This document shows positions 46,997 to 63,455 of a DNA stretch of 64,000 bases, piece after piece. A program made the translations under genes and the position numbers. A model generated the notes under the pieces. The model was given only the letters and a program-made list of their open reading frames with translations, searched no databases and had not been told where the DNA came from. The stretch lies in contig OX485804.1 in NCBI GenBank assembly GCA_950295325.1, positions 30,068,001 to 30,132,000 on the forward strand, written 5' to 3'. The DNA is from Polytrichum commune. Taxonomy: Eukaryota; Streptophyta; Polytrichopsida; Polytrichales; Polytrichaceae. The first letter of the stretch is position 1, and each line of letters starts with the position of its first letter.

Positions 46997-48606
46997 TTAG
47001 GCTCATAAGTTACAAACCCAAGAATGATAATCCACACTTTATGACAAAGCAATTCGCCCAACGATTTGACCCCTTAATACATGGGTTATATATATATATA
47101 TATATAAACAAGCCAAACACTTTATTCAGTACGATCAATGCACACGCCTAAGTTGGGTTTACATAAACATCGATTATTCAAATTTGGCAGTATTAATAAT
47201 CGTAAAAATGTTCACCAATAACCGATCAATATGTAATAGGTGCTTCAGTGCACATTGTTCATTTTTAAGATGCAAACTAAGTGGGAGTAGTGTGGAGTAG
47301 TTTGCAAAATCCATGTGGGATATGTAAACTTGATATGAAGCACTCAATAGTGCTCATGTAAATATTTGTTCTCATCTTTTGCAAGCTTAATAACCTTAAA
47401 TGACAAAATATTTGTTGGAGGTAGGGTTGATTGTCTAAGTTTTCTTTGTAGAACATAACTTTGAAAATATTTTATTTCTTAACACAATCAAGCCCCATAT
47501 ATTGATTTGGACTCTCTCTCTATAGAATCGTATAACGCCAATTTGGCTAATTGCCTATTGTAGCTGACACAGTTCAAGGGAGGGCCAAGGGAAAGGTTTA
47601 GGATGAATGCTATCAAGTGCATCCCTCCTTTGAAAATTGGAGGACAAAGGTTCACTTATCCCACGAGAGGGAAGTGGAAAGCAAGAGGAGGCCAACCACT
47701 AGGTAACTTAATATGTAGGGGACACATCCCAAGAATAGATCTTAACATGTTGTCTAAACTCACCCAATTAGCTCAAATAAAGGGATAGACAATCTCCTAG
47801 AGACATCCCAAGAATCGAACCCCGACTTATATTACGACAAGATGAGACACCATGTCATCATAACACCCACTCTTGAGATACACAACATTGCCCAACAAAA
47901 ACTTCGATCCTCCCAATTGGGCCTAGAAATGCCTCCTCCTCCCCCCCCCCCCCCCCACCAACGTTCATTGGTTACTAATAAGGACCACCTCCAACAAGAG
48001 GCAATAGGACTTGTCCCATAGCTTTGCTCAACCTATTCATGGGTCATGTATGAGCTCTCAACTATGATCAAGGTAGAGTGTCCCTTATTCACGCAAACCT
48101 TGTGGTTGGCGTTCTCTCTATCTCTCTCTAGGGGACACGCATCACAATCGAGCCTAAATTGTACCTTTCCGATTTCCTTGAGTTTTCATTTATTTTCAAA
48201 ACAAAACAATAGATTTGAATCATTCAAATTTGATGAGCCATGGGTTTAACCAATCACCAACATTCGTCGCATAACTATGTCACTATGGAACCAAAAAAAA
48301 GACTCGAGAAAACCAACATAGAATGTGGCGTAATACATGCTCCCATCGAGCTTGTGAATTTGAAGGAGTATGTTTGGAGCCACCCAAAAAATTGCATTTT
48401 GCTCTTGCACCAACAAGATGTAGAAAAGGTCCCCTACTTACACAAGTTACCTTTGATGCACACGCAACATTCTTTAGAATCTCCCACATGTTTGGTGGGT
48501 TGGTACTTCGGTCTTGAAATTCTTGAATCTAGTGAAGAAGGTACACATTTCCGAGCCCCTTTCAATCTAAATATGAAGGGAGGGGACATGGCTCTTGCTT
48601 CACTAA
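46997..48606. other. Spacer with one uncharacterised frame
   Basis: (TA)n at about 47087-47105 and a run of about 15 C near 47941. A plus-strand frame from 48240 runs over 120 codons up to the MITE at 48607. It has no recognisable domain and is probably chance or a relic. Confidence 0.4.
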
Positions 48607-49033
48607 GGGCATCCCCAGGAGAGATAGTAAGCAACCCGCCAAAAATAATATATTATATGGTGTTTAGGGTGTTTGGGGAGCCCTCCATCTTGGGCGGGGC
48701 CGCTCATCTTGAGTCAGAGCCCACCAAAGCCTAGGCATACCCCCGGTATAATTAGGAAGCAATCAATAAGACAACGACACCTATTATCTGACATGGGATA
48801 AAGTAGGATATCGGAGTATCTGATATTAAAGTAATCTCTTGGCGGGCCGGAGGAGGGCCGCCATATGAACCATTTATGGCGTTGGAAGGCCTTTACTATA
48901 CCCGGGCCGCTTCTAAATTATGCCGGACCGGACATTGGTGGGGATCAATTTATGCCGGTACCGCCACCTAAGAACCCGGGATGCCCCATTTTTGGCGTTG
49001 GCATGCCCTATGGCGAGGCTGCTGGGGACGCCC
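48607..49033 (+). mobile_element. Tourist-like MITE, family H, 427 bp, TAA duplication
   Basis: Ends GGGCATCCCCAG and, inverted, GGGCGTCCCCAG, with TAA flanks at 48604-48606 and 49034-49036. The GGGCATC.CCAG end is common among plant PIF/Harbinger MITEs. The interior is GC richer than its surroundings and contains paired blocks (CCGGACCGGAC, CCATTTATGGCGTTGG and CCATTTTTGGCGTTGG), suggesting an internal duplication. Confidence 0.78.
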
Positions 49034-51056
49034 TAAGGACCAAGACTTAGTTGGTTTTGACATTGACCCCGATTCTCTTACTTTTGATAGTAAGTGGACA
49101 ATCACATGTTATTATAGAATGTTATGCATAATGTCCACAAATATAGACATTGCTTCAATAAGGTGTGAAATATGTGCCCCAACACCACGAAAGAGTGGGA
49201 AGGACAAAGGCCGCGATGAATGTGGAAGTTTCGTTACAAAACCCCTAATCGATAAGGACTTATGTATAGCCACGTGCTAAGCTTGGAGTTTTTAACGTTG
49301 TGTCTTTGTAAGTTGTAAGCAAAGAGCATAACATTACACAATCCCTTGGTTGCGTTCTATGGGACTTGACATCACACGAGCATATTTCTCATTTAACGAC
49401 GGGATTCCCTATTTATGGGGGCGCTCATGTTGTGTATTATAAGCTTTTTGACAAGCAATTGTAAATTGTTATGGTTTTTTAATCACAACCTCTTTCTTTG
49501 AAAAGAGCCCATCTTGTAGTGGCTTGGTAGTGTTATGAACACGGTCCCTACGTGATGGTTCCCTATAAAATGAGGGAGGGGTGAGTGAAGCCATTCAATA
49601 ATAAGGAATAATTTGGGTGTTGGCTTTCATGCCACGTGCCTAACTGTAGAGAGATGCACATGCTTTTGCTTAGGTTGCATGGGCATGCTATGGGCACAAG
49701 TACCCAATGATCGAGCCATTCACTTTGAAAAATTGAACCCTGCATAGATTCATTGAATCAATTAACTATCCAAAAACATATGAATTGAACTATAGAAAAT
49801 TAGAACAGTTATACACATCCGAGCTCGCATGAAAAGGATATCATAATATTATTTCCCTTTGTCTATGTGGCAAGTAGTCAAGACAAGATGTGGTTTGTTG
49901 ACAATAAAAACCTTTAATAGATTTACTATCAAACCATTTTTCCTCTTCTATACATCCTAGCCAAGTGAAGTTTCGCAGTATCTACCAGGGGGAGGGTGAA
50001 AATGCTCATTGTTGTGTAGACCCATGCAATTCTTTTGTTTTCAACCAAACCACTTTCAAAGTAGGGTCAAAGACCCCAAATTAGGTTAAAGAGGTTAAAC
50101 TGGGACAAATAAGCAACAAAGTTACTTGGGACATGTTTTTACTATCCATCCCTTTGGTAGGTGCGAAATGAGATCCTTCTCAACTCCCATGTTTTCATCC
50201 CAATAATAGATTAATCTTTAGAAGGGCAAGATCAATACGGTTCAAGATTTGAAAGCGCACCATGTCTTTGGCGCATTAGCTAGAAAATGTCCGGTTTTGA
50301 CAAATGCTTTGAATATAGAAGACTACCATGCCCGCTAACCTTGCACCTCCCTCACAACTCCCAACAAGTTTTTACTTTCAAATTACATGGTCCCCCCCCC
50401 CAAAAAAAAATTGATCAACCTTGTGACTACCATAAGATGTTGTCTGGTTCAATAATTTAAGTACAAAAAACTTTCTTCCACATTGGATCGAACAATCTTG
50501 ACTGATGTGGAAACGACATTTGGCAAAAATAAAATTTAAGAAAACATTATATTTTTTTTGTCAAATTGTACACCACCCTAGACAAAGGATAAAACTAAAA
50601 CTCTTAACACACACACACGCACATATATTGGAGGACTTGTGACAATGATGGAGGCTTCAGATGAGTAGTGTGAACATGGAATTTGATGAACCTATACATA
50701 ACAATGATTTTTGATCCAACTATGTGTTGATGATTTGTGGTTCTAACCTTTTTTTAAAAATAATTTTAATTTTAATTTTTTAAACAATTATTGTATGATT
50801 TATATGGACGAAAGAGCCCAAATGTCCCTACAAACCATGCAAACTGGATGAGATCGACAATTGTTGGATGAATGTATACAAAATTGGATGAAAATATGTA
50901 TAGCCATCCATAGATCATTGAGTATATTGCCTGGCATGTTAGTATTGTTGCTCGACTAGTTGATGCGTCTTCGATTCATTCATGGGTTGTTGATAAGTCC
51001 CGTGACCATGTTTTACTAGGCAATCACGTGAGGGTTCATATTAAGGTATGAGTCTA
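49034..51056. other. Spacer without recognisable genes
   Basis: AT-rich DNA with a C run near 50391 and a short (CA)n near 50610. Nothing else is supported. Confidence 0.4.
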
Positions 51057-51174
51057 TTGATGATGTGTATCGTGACGAATTGCATTGGAATCTTAGGGTG
51101 AGATCCTATGGCCCCATTAACAAAGTGCAATACCCATATTGAAAAGTGTTATGGGCTAATGGCACTAGTGCATG
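51057..51174. repeat. 118-bp direct repeat, copy 1
   Basis: It repeats at 52081-52198 with about five differences (roughly 96 percent identity). Boundaries: TTGATGATGTGTATCGTGAC to GGCACTAGTGCATG. Confidence 0.85.
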
Positions 51175-52080
51175 TGATAATTACGAGTCGAGTTTGATTT
51201 GAGGACAAGGTAATATTTATGGATGTGTAGTTGGTTCTAGCAAGTTTGTAGTGTGACCCTTGTCTTCTTTGTACACTAGCTCTCACAAGCCATTCAGCTC
51301 GGCACATGCATATTTACACCCATGCGTCTATGGTAGGAATGTTGGTGAGCATGTAGGTGGGGCAAGGTTACACAATATTTGCAAAAATATTGAATTCACA
51401 ATATGTGTAAATACACTATGACATGTTCAATACAATTTATCATGAAGAAATAAAGGATATTATTCATCACAATAGTTTTTTTTATGATGTAGAATAAAAA
51501 CTTTTAATAATATTAAAGATAGTGCACTTTCAATGGGTTATTAACAAAATCCACTTAACCCCCACACAAACAACCCCCTTTGCCTTGTTTCCAAGCCTAT
51601 ATCTCACCCCCCTCCCCTTGGTTGCAGCCTTCTCGACATTAGTCCTTGTTTGATGTTGCCTATTCCTACTTCCAACTGACGTAGTGTAGTGCTTGTGTAG
51701 GTTGGTTTTGCATGGATTCACTGCGCATGGAGGTAAGTCAAGTTGTATATATTGTATGTTTGGGGCCATGTTCATGTCTATTGTCTCATACAGATGACGT
51801 AGGCACCTCATTTGGAATGTCAAGAGTTTGAACATGTGAATGTGGATATATCTTTGGGTGTTTCAACACTTCATTTGCAATATCCGAAGTGGTTAACGTC
51901 TTGAATGTATTGAACATGTTACATTGGTAATAAACACCATAAGGTGTTCAGGTCGTTTACACCTTGGTGCCTGAATGCTAATATTTTGAGACGATTCATG
52001 CAATCTTATGGGGATGACGATAAATAAGAAAGTGACACGTGCCACTTTGCTCAAGTTTTGGACCAATTTGTGTGCTGAAC
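51175..52080. other. Segment between the two 118-bp direct repeats
   Basis: About 900 bp of AT-rich DNA with no coding signal, primer binding site or polypurine tract recognised. A 101-codon minus-strand frame (51530-51835) resembles nothing known. Confidence 0.4.
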
Positions 52081-52198
52081 TTGATGATGTGTATCGTGAC
52101 AAATTGCATTGGAATCTTAAGGTGAGATCCTATGGCCCCATTAACAAAGTGCAATATCCATATTGAAAAGTGTTATGGGTTAGTGGCACTAGTGCATG
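52081..52198. repeat. 118-bp direct repeat, copy 2
   Basis: Second copy of 51057-51174, same orientation, spaced 1,024 bp start to start. Confidence 0.85.
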
Positions 52199-52795
52199 CC
52201 GAATTGTTTGAATGCCGAGTAATGTTTCACAAGGTACCAAATAAACCATGTTGTTGTTTGATGCGTCCATTTTACACAAATTCTATTCACTTCTCACATG
52301 ATAAATAACTAACCCTAGAACCCATCTACGTAGAAGCAACCACCACGGGCCTCTTGACACACGACATGGTTAAATTAACGGGCTTGTATTCACGTCGGTG
52401 GAAACACCAAAGCTCATATATATATATTTCTTTATTCTTCTATTTTTTTTCTTTCATTTTACTTTTCCTAGAAAGAGTTTCCCAATATTTATATAGGGCA
52501 CAGCCTTCCCTTGGAAGTACATCATGGGCACACATACCCAACTAACCTAGGGCCCGACCTAGGGCTATACTTCAACCAAAAGTACGCGTACTATTAGAAA
52601 ATAATAAAAATTAAATAAAAAGCCAAGATAGTTGTCAAGTAGTACTAGACTACTAGGAAAAAAGCTTAACTTAAGTGCACTCTTTGTATTGGACCCCTCC
52701 AAGAAGATGGCGGATGAATGACCCTGTACATCCATCCAACTCTCCACACACCTCACTGGCCTCCAGGAATGGGAGAAACAACCGGTTGAATCTCA

Positions 52796-53298
52796 GGGCC
52801 ACCTCACACACACGACTGAGAGCCCGTGACCATTACACTTCAAGCACTGTCATTGGTGGAAAAGGCGGAGCCGGTCCAAGTTCGCTTCACACTACGCTTG
52901 AGGGACCAATAGAGTATGTGAATGCAAGACGGACGGAAAGTATACATTGATTCCTACATGGCATTGAATGGATCATGTTTCATGGTCACTTGAACTATTT
53001 TCAAAAACCACCTCTAGAGGTAGGTCTAACACAAAACTGGGAGACCATGGCATTCCAAACACTCACAACCGTTGGTTTGTTTTATTTTATCATGCGTGAG
53101 AACTCACATGAATAGAAATTCATTGAAATAGCATTTGGTTGAGGGCCCGGTCAAACATGACTTCACACTACACTTGGAGATCTGTGACCACAGTACATGA
53201 TTTTGGAGGTGTGTTGGGACGGACGGCCTTTGGACACTTTTCTTTTGGGCTCTCACAAATTCATGGTCACGGCTCTTGGCTCATGTGTGAGGTGGCCC
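52796..53298 (+). mobile_element. Tourist-like MITE, family A, copy 5 (503 bp, TCA duplication)
   Basis: Ends GGGCCACCTCACACACACGA and, inverted, TCATGTGTGAGGTGGCCC, with exact 3-bp flanks TCA at 52793-52795 and 53299-53301. The left and right ends share a matched change (ACCTC/GAGGT) against other copies, so the pairing of the terminal repeats is kept. It ends about 540 bp upstream of the spermidine synthase start codon. Confidence 0.85.
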
Positions 53299-53399
53299 TC
53301 AAAGAGTTCAGGGAACATCACCAACATGTGACCGGTTGGAGTTGGAAACGGTCGGATGGTGACCGATGAAGCCCACAGACCACGAAGGCGGTGGGTGAA

Positions 53400-53835
53400 T
53401 GCTCCGGATACTCTGTTCATCCATCCCGGCGTCCCCTCGTTCTTTTCATTCATCGAGGGGGCTTTGAAAAGGGGACGCCGGCGGCGGTAGGAGCAGCCTG
53501 GAGCGTCTCCCTCTTCCCGGGCTTGCCTCAAGCTTGCTTTCCTTCGCTCTCTCCTCTGCTCTCTCTCCCACCATAGCTTATAGCTTAACTTAGCTTAGGG
53601 ATTGCATTAGGGGGCAGCCATCCGCTCCCTCCTCGCCTCGCCTCGCCTCTCCTCTCGCTCGCAACCAGATAAAGCAAGCGAAGCCAGGCGCCGAGGACAA
53701 ACCATCAGCAAGCGAGCGCCCCCTGCGTGGAGCAAGAATCGTCAGGTTTGAGAGGGGTTTGAGAGCGAGAGAGAGAGAGAGGTTTGAGAGCAGAGGTGGA
53801 GGGGGAGGGAGAGTTGGGGTTGGGGTTGTGGGGCT
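53400..53835 (+). promoter_or_regulatory. Probable promoter and 5' untranslated region of the spermidine synthase gene
   Basis: The stretch is pyrimidine rich (TCCCTCCTCGCCTCGCCTC near 53627), then purine rich with (GA)n at about 53767-53781, directly before the start codon. TC and GA tracts of this kind are common at plant core promoters and leaders. No clear TATA box; the transcription start is not fixed. Confidence 0.45.
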
Positions 53836-58780
<4,945 letters not shown>

Positions 58781-60143
58781 CAGAGATTAGCTGGGTTTCA
58801 AAGTGCTACGTCCAGTCCTAGATTAAAAAAACACAAAAAAGGGAACAGCATACAAGGCAGGCTTTGCCTTACTGAGCAGCATTGTGGTTCCAAATAAGAT
58901 CGTTAATTTTCTATTTCTTGTCCATCTACATTTTGATGGGAGAGGATTTGATGGAGTTGTCCTTGTAACCCAAATTGCTGGATTTACTTAATATGAAGGG
59001 CACAAATTGGTTTGAAAATTGCTGCATCTTTTTTTCTTTTACTTGTTGTGGTGGTATCAATTGAATCTCTCTTCTCGAATGAACATCATCAAAACTTGGT
59101 CATGTACTTACACTAGGTATGAAAAGAGAAACTTTTTTGACCACTTTTCTTTGGAGTTAGTATGCTATTTTAGCTTTCCCTAAAGCTCATATCCAACTGG
59201 TGCGTGGTTTTGCATATGGAATAAGAGTGGGTTTGCATGTTGGCCTCTCGCTCACTAGATTCTAGATAATAGTGGGTTGGAGTTCTCATGTGAACCATAT
59301 ACCACTCAAATATTGGTATTTGATTAAGAACATTAACCAAGTTAGGCATGTCTACCTTAGAACAAGTGCCTTGCCCATGGCCGATTAAGGCAAGGTATAG
59401 TGGATTTGGCAAGACCCATTGTAAACTGGTATGTAGTTGAGTGCATGGTGTCAATAATAAACATCACTACAGTAATGGTCTCAAAAGAACCTACTCAAAT
59501 CATAATACTAGCCAAATCTTTATATTTGGTGGGTATCTCAAGTTGAGAGAATATGTGTATATTTGAGTTAGTGTTTTTTGGGTCAAAATATTGGTTTATG
59601 AATTTTGGGTTAATCCACTCTAAACTATAGTGATAGAAGGGCAATTTTACCCAAATTTGAAGATTCTTGCCTAGTATATAGACTTGAACAATACCAAATA
59701 ATAATAATAATAATGATCCTCAAATACCCATACCCTATTGGTTACCAAAAAGGTGAGTTCCTCATCATAGATGCCCAAATGTCATAAAAAAGAGAATTGT
59801 TATCAATTCAACACTTGTAAATATCTACCACCTATGGGTTTATGGATAATCAAAAGTAATTATTACTAATGATGTTATCAAATTATTTGTGAAGGCCAAC
59901 ATTTTCATGTTCATTATATAGTAAACAATCTTAAATGATTATGCTTTTCCAACTAGTCCACTTCTCCTAGGAGATGAACATCATGACATTGATTGCTAGA
60001 TGATCATCCAAGAGGCTTGTTGCTTACGGGGGAGGGAAATTAATTTTGCTAGGGTAAAATAAAAAATGTCGAATGAAATTGTGTTCATTCATTGCAAAAC
60101 ATATCAAAATTCAATAAACAATCCAAATTCATGTGTTCAAACA
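58781..60143. other. 3' region of the spermidine synthase gene and spacer
   Basis: The first few hundred bases probably hold the 3' untranslated region. A family F-like block (CATATACCACTCAAATATTG) lies near 59297 and an (AAT)n run near 59698-59715. No gene. Confidence 0.4.
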
Positions 60144-60269
60144 TAACACATTATGCATGACAAATATTGCGTGACTTATTTTACATGACACACTCTACAT
60201 GACATATTTTGTATGATACATTTTGTACAATATTTTTTGCATAACGCTTTTAGTATGACACTTTCTACA
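60144..60269. repeat. 14-bp minisatellite, nine units
   Basis: Consecutive 14-mers such as TGACATATTTTGTA, TGATACATTTTGTA and TGACACTTTCTACA keep phase through nine units without indels, though each differs from the consensus at several positions. Confidence 0.82.
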
Positions 60270-62214
60270 TGCTATAAATAATGGATTCACACAAATTAGA
60301 GTGATTTTGGAATGTTCATTTTATTTCATGGTTGAACATCAACTTGAGTTGACATAATTAATAAAGTGTATATTACTCATAGTTAATATAGTTTGCAAAT
60401 GTTGTAGCTAAGGTTTCTCCTAAAATCAATCCATATAATCAAAGTTGCCACTTCCATAGTTCTTACTTCCATAGCTTTTTGCCCTTGAACAAGAAAGACA
60501 ACTACGCCACTAGATTTGCAACCTAGATTGTTGGCCATCCCTGGGTGAAAACACATGTAGATTGTCATTGTAAAGGCAACTGGATCAGTCTACCTCTTGC
60601 CCTTTGTGCTTGCCCATGGGCTTGAGGAATGTAGCGAAACGTGGATACGTCCTTAGCACAAGCCAATAGTGCTTGAAAGTAAATGTCTCCCCATTTTGTT
60701 TCAAGTGATTTCAATGGGTGATCAACTCCTCAATCTAGCTTGTGGTGTTTGTAGCGAGCTACAACATTTGACCAAAAGGTGAGGTTCCTCTAATTAATCC
60801 CTTTCCTACCACACAAACTCACAAACATAAAAGATCCATACATTTGCTCTTCATTCTTGGGGCAAAAAACTTTCCTTTTTTTTTGCTCACCCACATGTGT
60901 TAACGACTGCTTCAACAACCCATGGTATGATGGAATACTATAAAATGGGTTGAGTGGAGGATTGGTGTTAGAGTCTTGGCTAGGGCAAAACTTCCAGAGA
61001 TTGTGACCTTGCCTATCCATTATGCTTGGCCCAGGGGTCCTTTTGTGGTTGCCAGGAGCTCGTGGAGGTCTAGTGTTTGCACCAACACGATGCACACGTT
61101 ATTGTTACCCAGCTAGGTCATGTGTCTAATGGGCTCGCTTTGAGGGTGTTGACTCTAATTGAAGTTTGCCACTTCAATGCAAACTTTGCATGGACATAAA
61201 AAATGCTTATTTTGGTAAAAATGTTTTTTTTTCCAATATTCATGTAAAAATGGCCTTTGTGCTCACATTGATCATTGAGTGTAACATTTTGATACAATTT
61301 GAATTTTAGGAATTCTTTGCATATATGTGGTTAGAAATTTGGGACAATTTATATACTCCAAATGGGAAGGTGACTAGCCTATTGAGATTTGCACATTTTG
61401 GCATGAGGATTGGTGGAGGTGCTCACTTATTGAGTTGGTCCCATCTATTGGACCACACAAGCCTTCCGCTCATTTTCCATATGAGTTTTAATTGATGAAA
61501 GGTCTTTTGTGGGGGATAAAGCAAGGCATTTTCTAGTGCATCGCTTCCTTCAATTGCTATAATCTAAAAACCCAAAGGCTCATTCATGCCCATTTCTCCC
61601 CTCAAAATAGCTCATCTCCCATGTTTTAAGATTCTATAGATTAATCCCGTTTTAACTTCAAAACTTGTCCATGAAAATTCCACAAGTCAACATTGAGTGA
61701 AACGCATTGAAAACAACCTTGTCATAGGCTTGGGAAGTTAAGGGTTAAACCCAAGGGAACATTGGGGCCTAAGGAGCCGAAGGCCAAAATCATACTCAGA
61801 TGAGTGACCTTCCTAGCACTTGATTTCATTGGCACCCTGCCCCCATAATCACCCCATCATAGTGGGGGGAGGGGGGAGGAAATTCTTAACGAATCATGTG
61901 GGATTCTAGGGGCTTGTCCTCTTATCTTCAAGGTATATACAAAAGGAGACAATAGTTGTCGAGGCCCCTCTAAATCTCATAATGCATTTGTCATGATAAC
62001 ATACAAATTTAGACAAACTTGAAAATGAAGCAACACCATAATTCACACTAGTGACAAGATTCGAGTTGTCTTTCTTTCTAACATCATGGTTTTTTTTCGG
62101 TTTTGGGAGGGGGGGGGGGGGAGGTCATGGTTGGACGAAGAAGCACTTTGGAAAAATACATGTTGCCCCACAAATCCTTAAGCCACCTAGCCCACCCACT
62201 AAGACCTATTTACA
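60270..62214. other. Spacer without recognisable genes
   Basis: AT-rich DNA with a G run near 62107-62121. Frames are short and unlike known proteins. Confidence 0.4.
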
Positions 62215-63045
62215 ATTCGGAGGGGCACTTAGTGCTCACTCAAGATGGGATGATTTTATTATTATTATTATTATTATTGGGCTTATAGTGATGGAGGGAC
62301 ACTTTGTCGGACCTTTAAATGTACAAGTTATATAGGGCTGATTTCTAATGCTTATAGTGTGCATTGGTTGAAATACTTTGCAATGGAACATGCCGCCTCA
62401 ATTACTTGGGCACCCTAGCCTACCCCTAAGACATAGAAATAATTGAAGGGGCACTTGGTGCTCACGCCATATGAGTTGATTTTCATTGCCGACGGTGATG
62501 GAGTGGCAATTAGTACAACCTCTAGTTTAGTGCAACACTATATGGGGCAATGTTCATCTATGTCCAGTGATGGCGTGGCACTTAGTGCCCACTCTATATG
62601 CTCACTTTACATGGGATGCGTTTTATTGGTTGTAGCGATGAAGGGGCACTTAGGGTGGGTTTCCACGTCCATCGTTGAACCACTAAATTCTAGATAATAG
62701 TGGGATTAGACATGTTTTCATGAAGATAACAAAAACAATTGAACAACCATATTTTGGTTGTCTTTCAGAGCTCTGAAGGCCTGTGAACATGAGCCACTGT
62801 GAGACTTCCATGCACACACACTAAACACATAAGATAACGATGACCAGCTGGAACATACCAAGCCTACCCCATCAAATTTTGTCTACATTTATTCCCACCA
62901 AGAGCCTGGTGGACGAGCAACATACATGGAAACCCACCCTTAGTGCTCACTATATATGCTCTCTCTCTCTACGTGTGATGAATTTGATCGTTTATAAGGA
63001 TAGAGGGGTACTTAGTGGCCACTCTATATGGGATGTGGCGGTGGA
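62215..63045 (+). repeat. Block of diverged repeats built on GGGGCACTTAGTGCTCACTC
   Basis: Variants of this word, followed by TATATGGGATGATTTTATT-like sequence, occur near 62222, 62455, 62575, 62645 (split by a MITE) and 63006. Spacing is irregular (about 100-230 bp), so this is a decayed tandem array or repeated insertions of one element. An (ATT)7 run lies near 62257-62278. Confidence 0.6.
62653..62939. mobile_element. Tourist-like MITE, 287 bp, TTA duplication, inside the repeat block
   Basis: Ends GGGTGGGTTTCCACGT and, inverted, GGGTGGGTTTCCATGT; TTA flanks at 62650-62652 and 62940-62942. Removing the element and one TTA restores the word GGGCACTTAGTGCTCAC seen uninterrupted in neighbouring repeats, which confirms the borders. 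Confidence 0.85.
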
Positions 63046-63207
63046 GATGCTCTTCCCATAGCCATGGCCGACGATTCGCCTTGGAGGGAGTCTCTGCAAG
63101 CCGCGAGCTATGGCGATGGTGTAGCAAGATGCATATACGGGAATCCATGACTACGGAACTTAAAAAAAAGTTGTTTCATTCTACTGCGAGATACATCATA
63201 ATATGAG

Positions 63208-63455
63208 CAGAAGTCAAACTCTGCACTGAAGTTGTGGCTTCGGAGCGAGGGTTAGGGTTTCGCAGTTGGACATTTGAGCTTGAGAAGCGAACCGAAGATT
63301 CGCTCGGGGCTGCACAAGGGTGGAAGCAGTCGGGGTCGTATCGTTGCTCGATCGGTGGCAGAGGAATTTGAACCAACGAAAATTGAACGATGGAGGATGT
63401 TCTGTGAAGAATTACAACGGAGAGGTTTTGCGGGGATTTGTAGAGGAAGGTGAAC
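63208..63455 (+). promoter_or_regulatory. Probable 5' untranslated region of the capping protein beta gene, with a short upstream frame
   Basis: The sequence ahead of the start codon is GC richer than the spacer. A five-codon upstream frame (ATG at 63390, TGA at 63405-63407, peptide MEDVL) precedes the main start by about 50 bp. If transcripts start left of it, it could reduce translation; this is inference. Confidence 0.4.

Noticed and set aside
48240-48604. Frame of over 120 codons before the MITE as a gene
   Set aside because: No recognisable domain, no promoter or splice context, and overlapping frames on the opposite strand.
51057-52198. The 118-bp direct repeats as LTRs of a small retroelement
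   Set aside because: No TG/CA ends, target-site duplication, primer binding site or polypurine tract could be found.
63064-63153. 29-codon frame beginning MADDSPWRESLQ upstream of the capping protein gene
   Set aside because: Too short, no homology recognised, and directly after the decayed repeat block.
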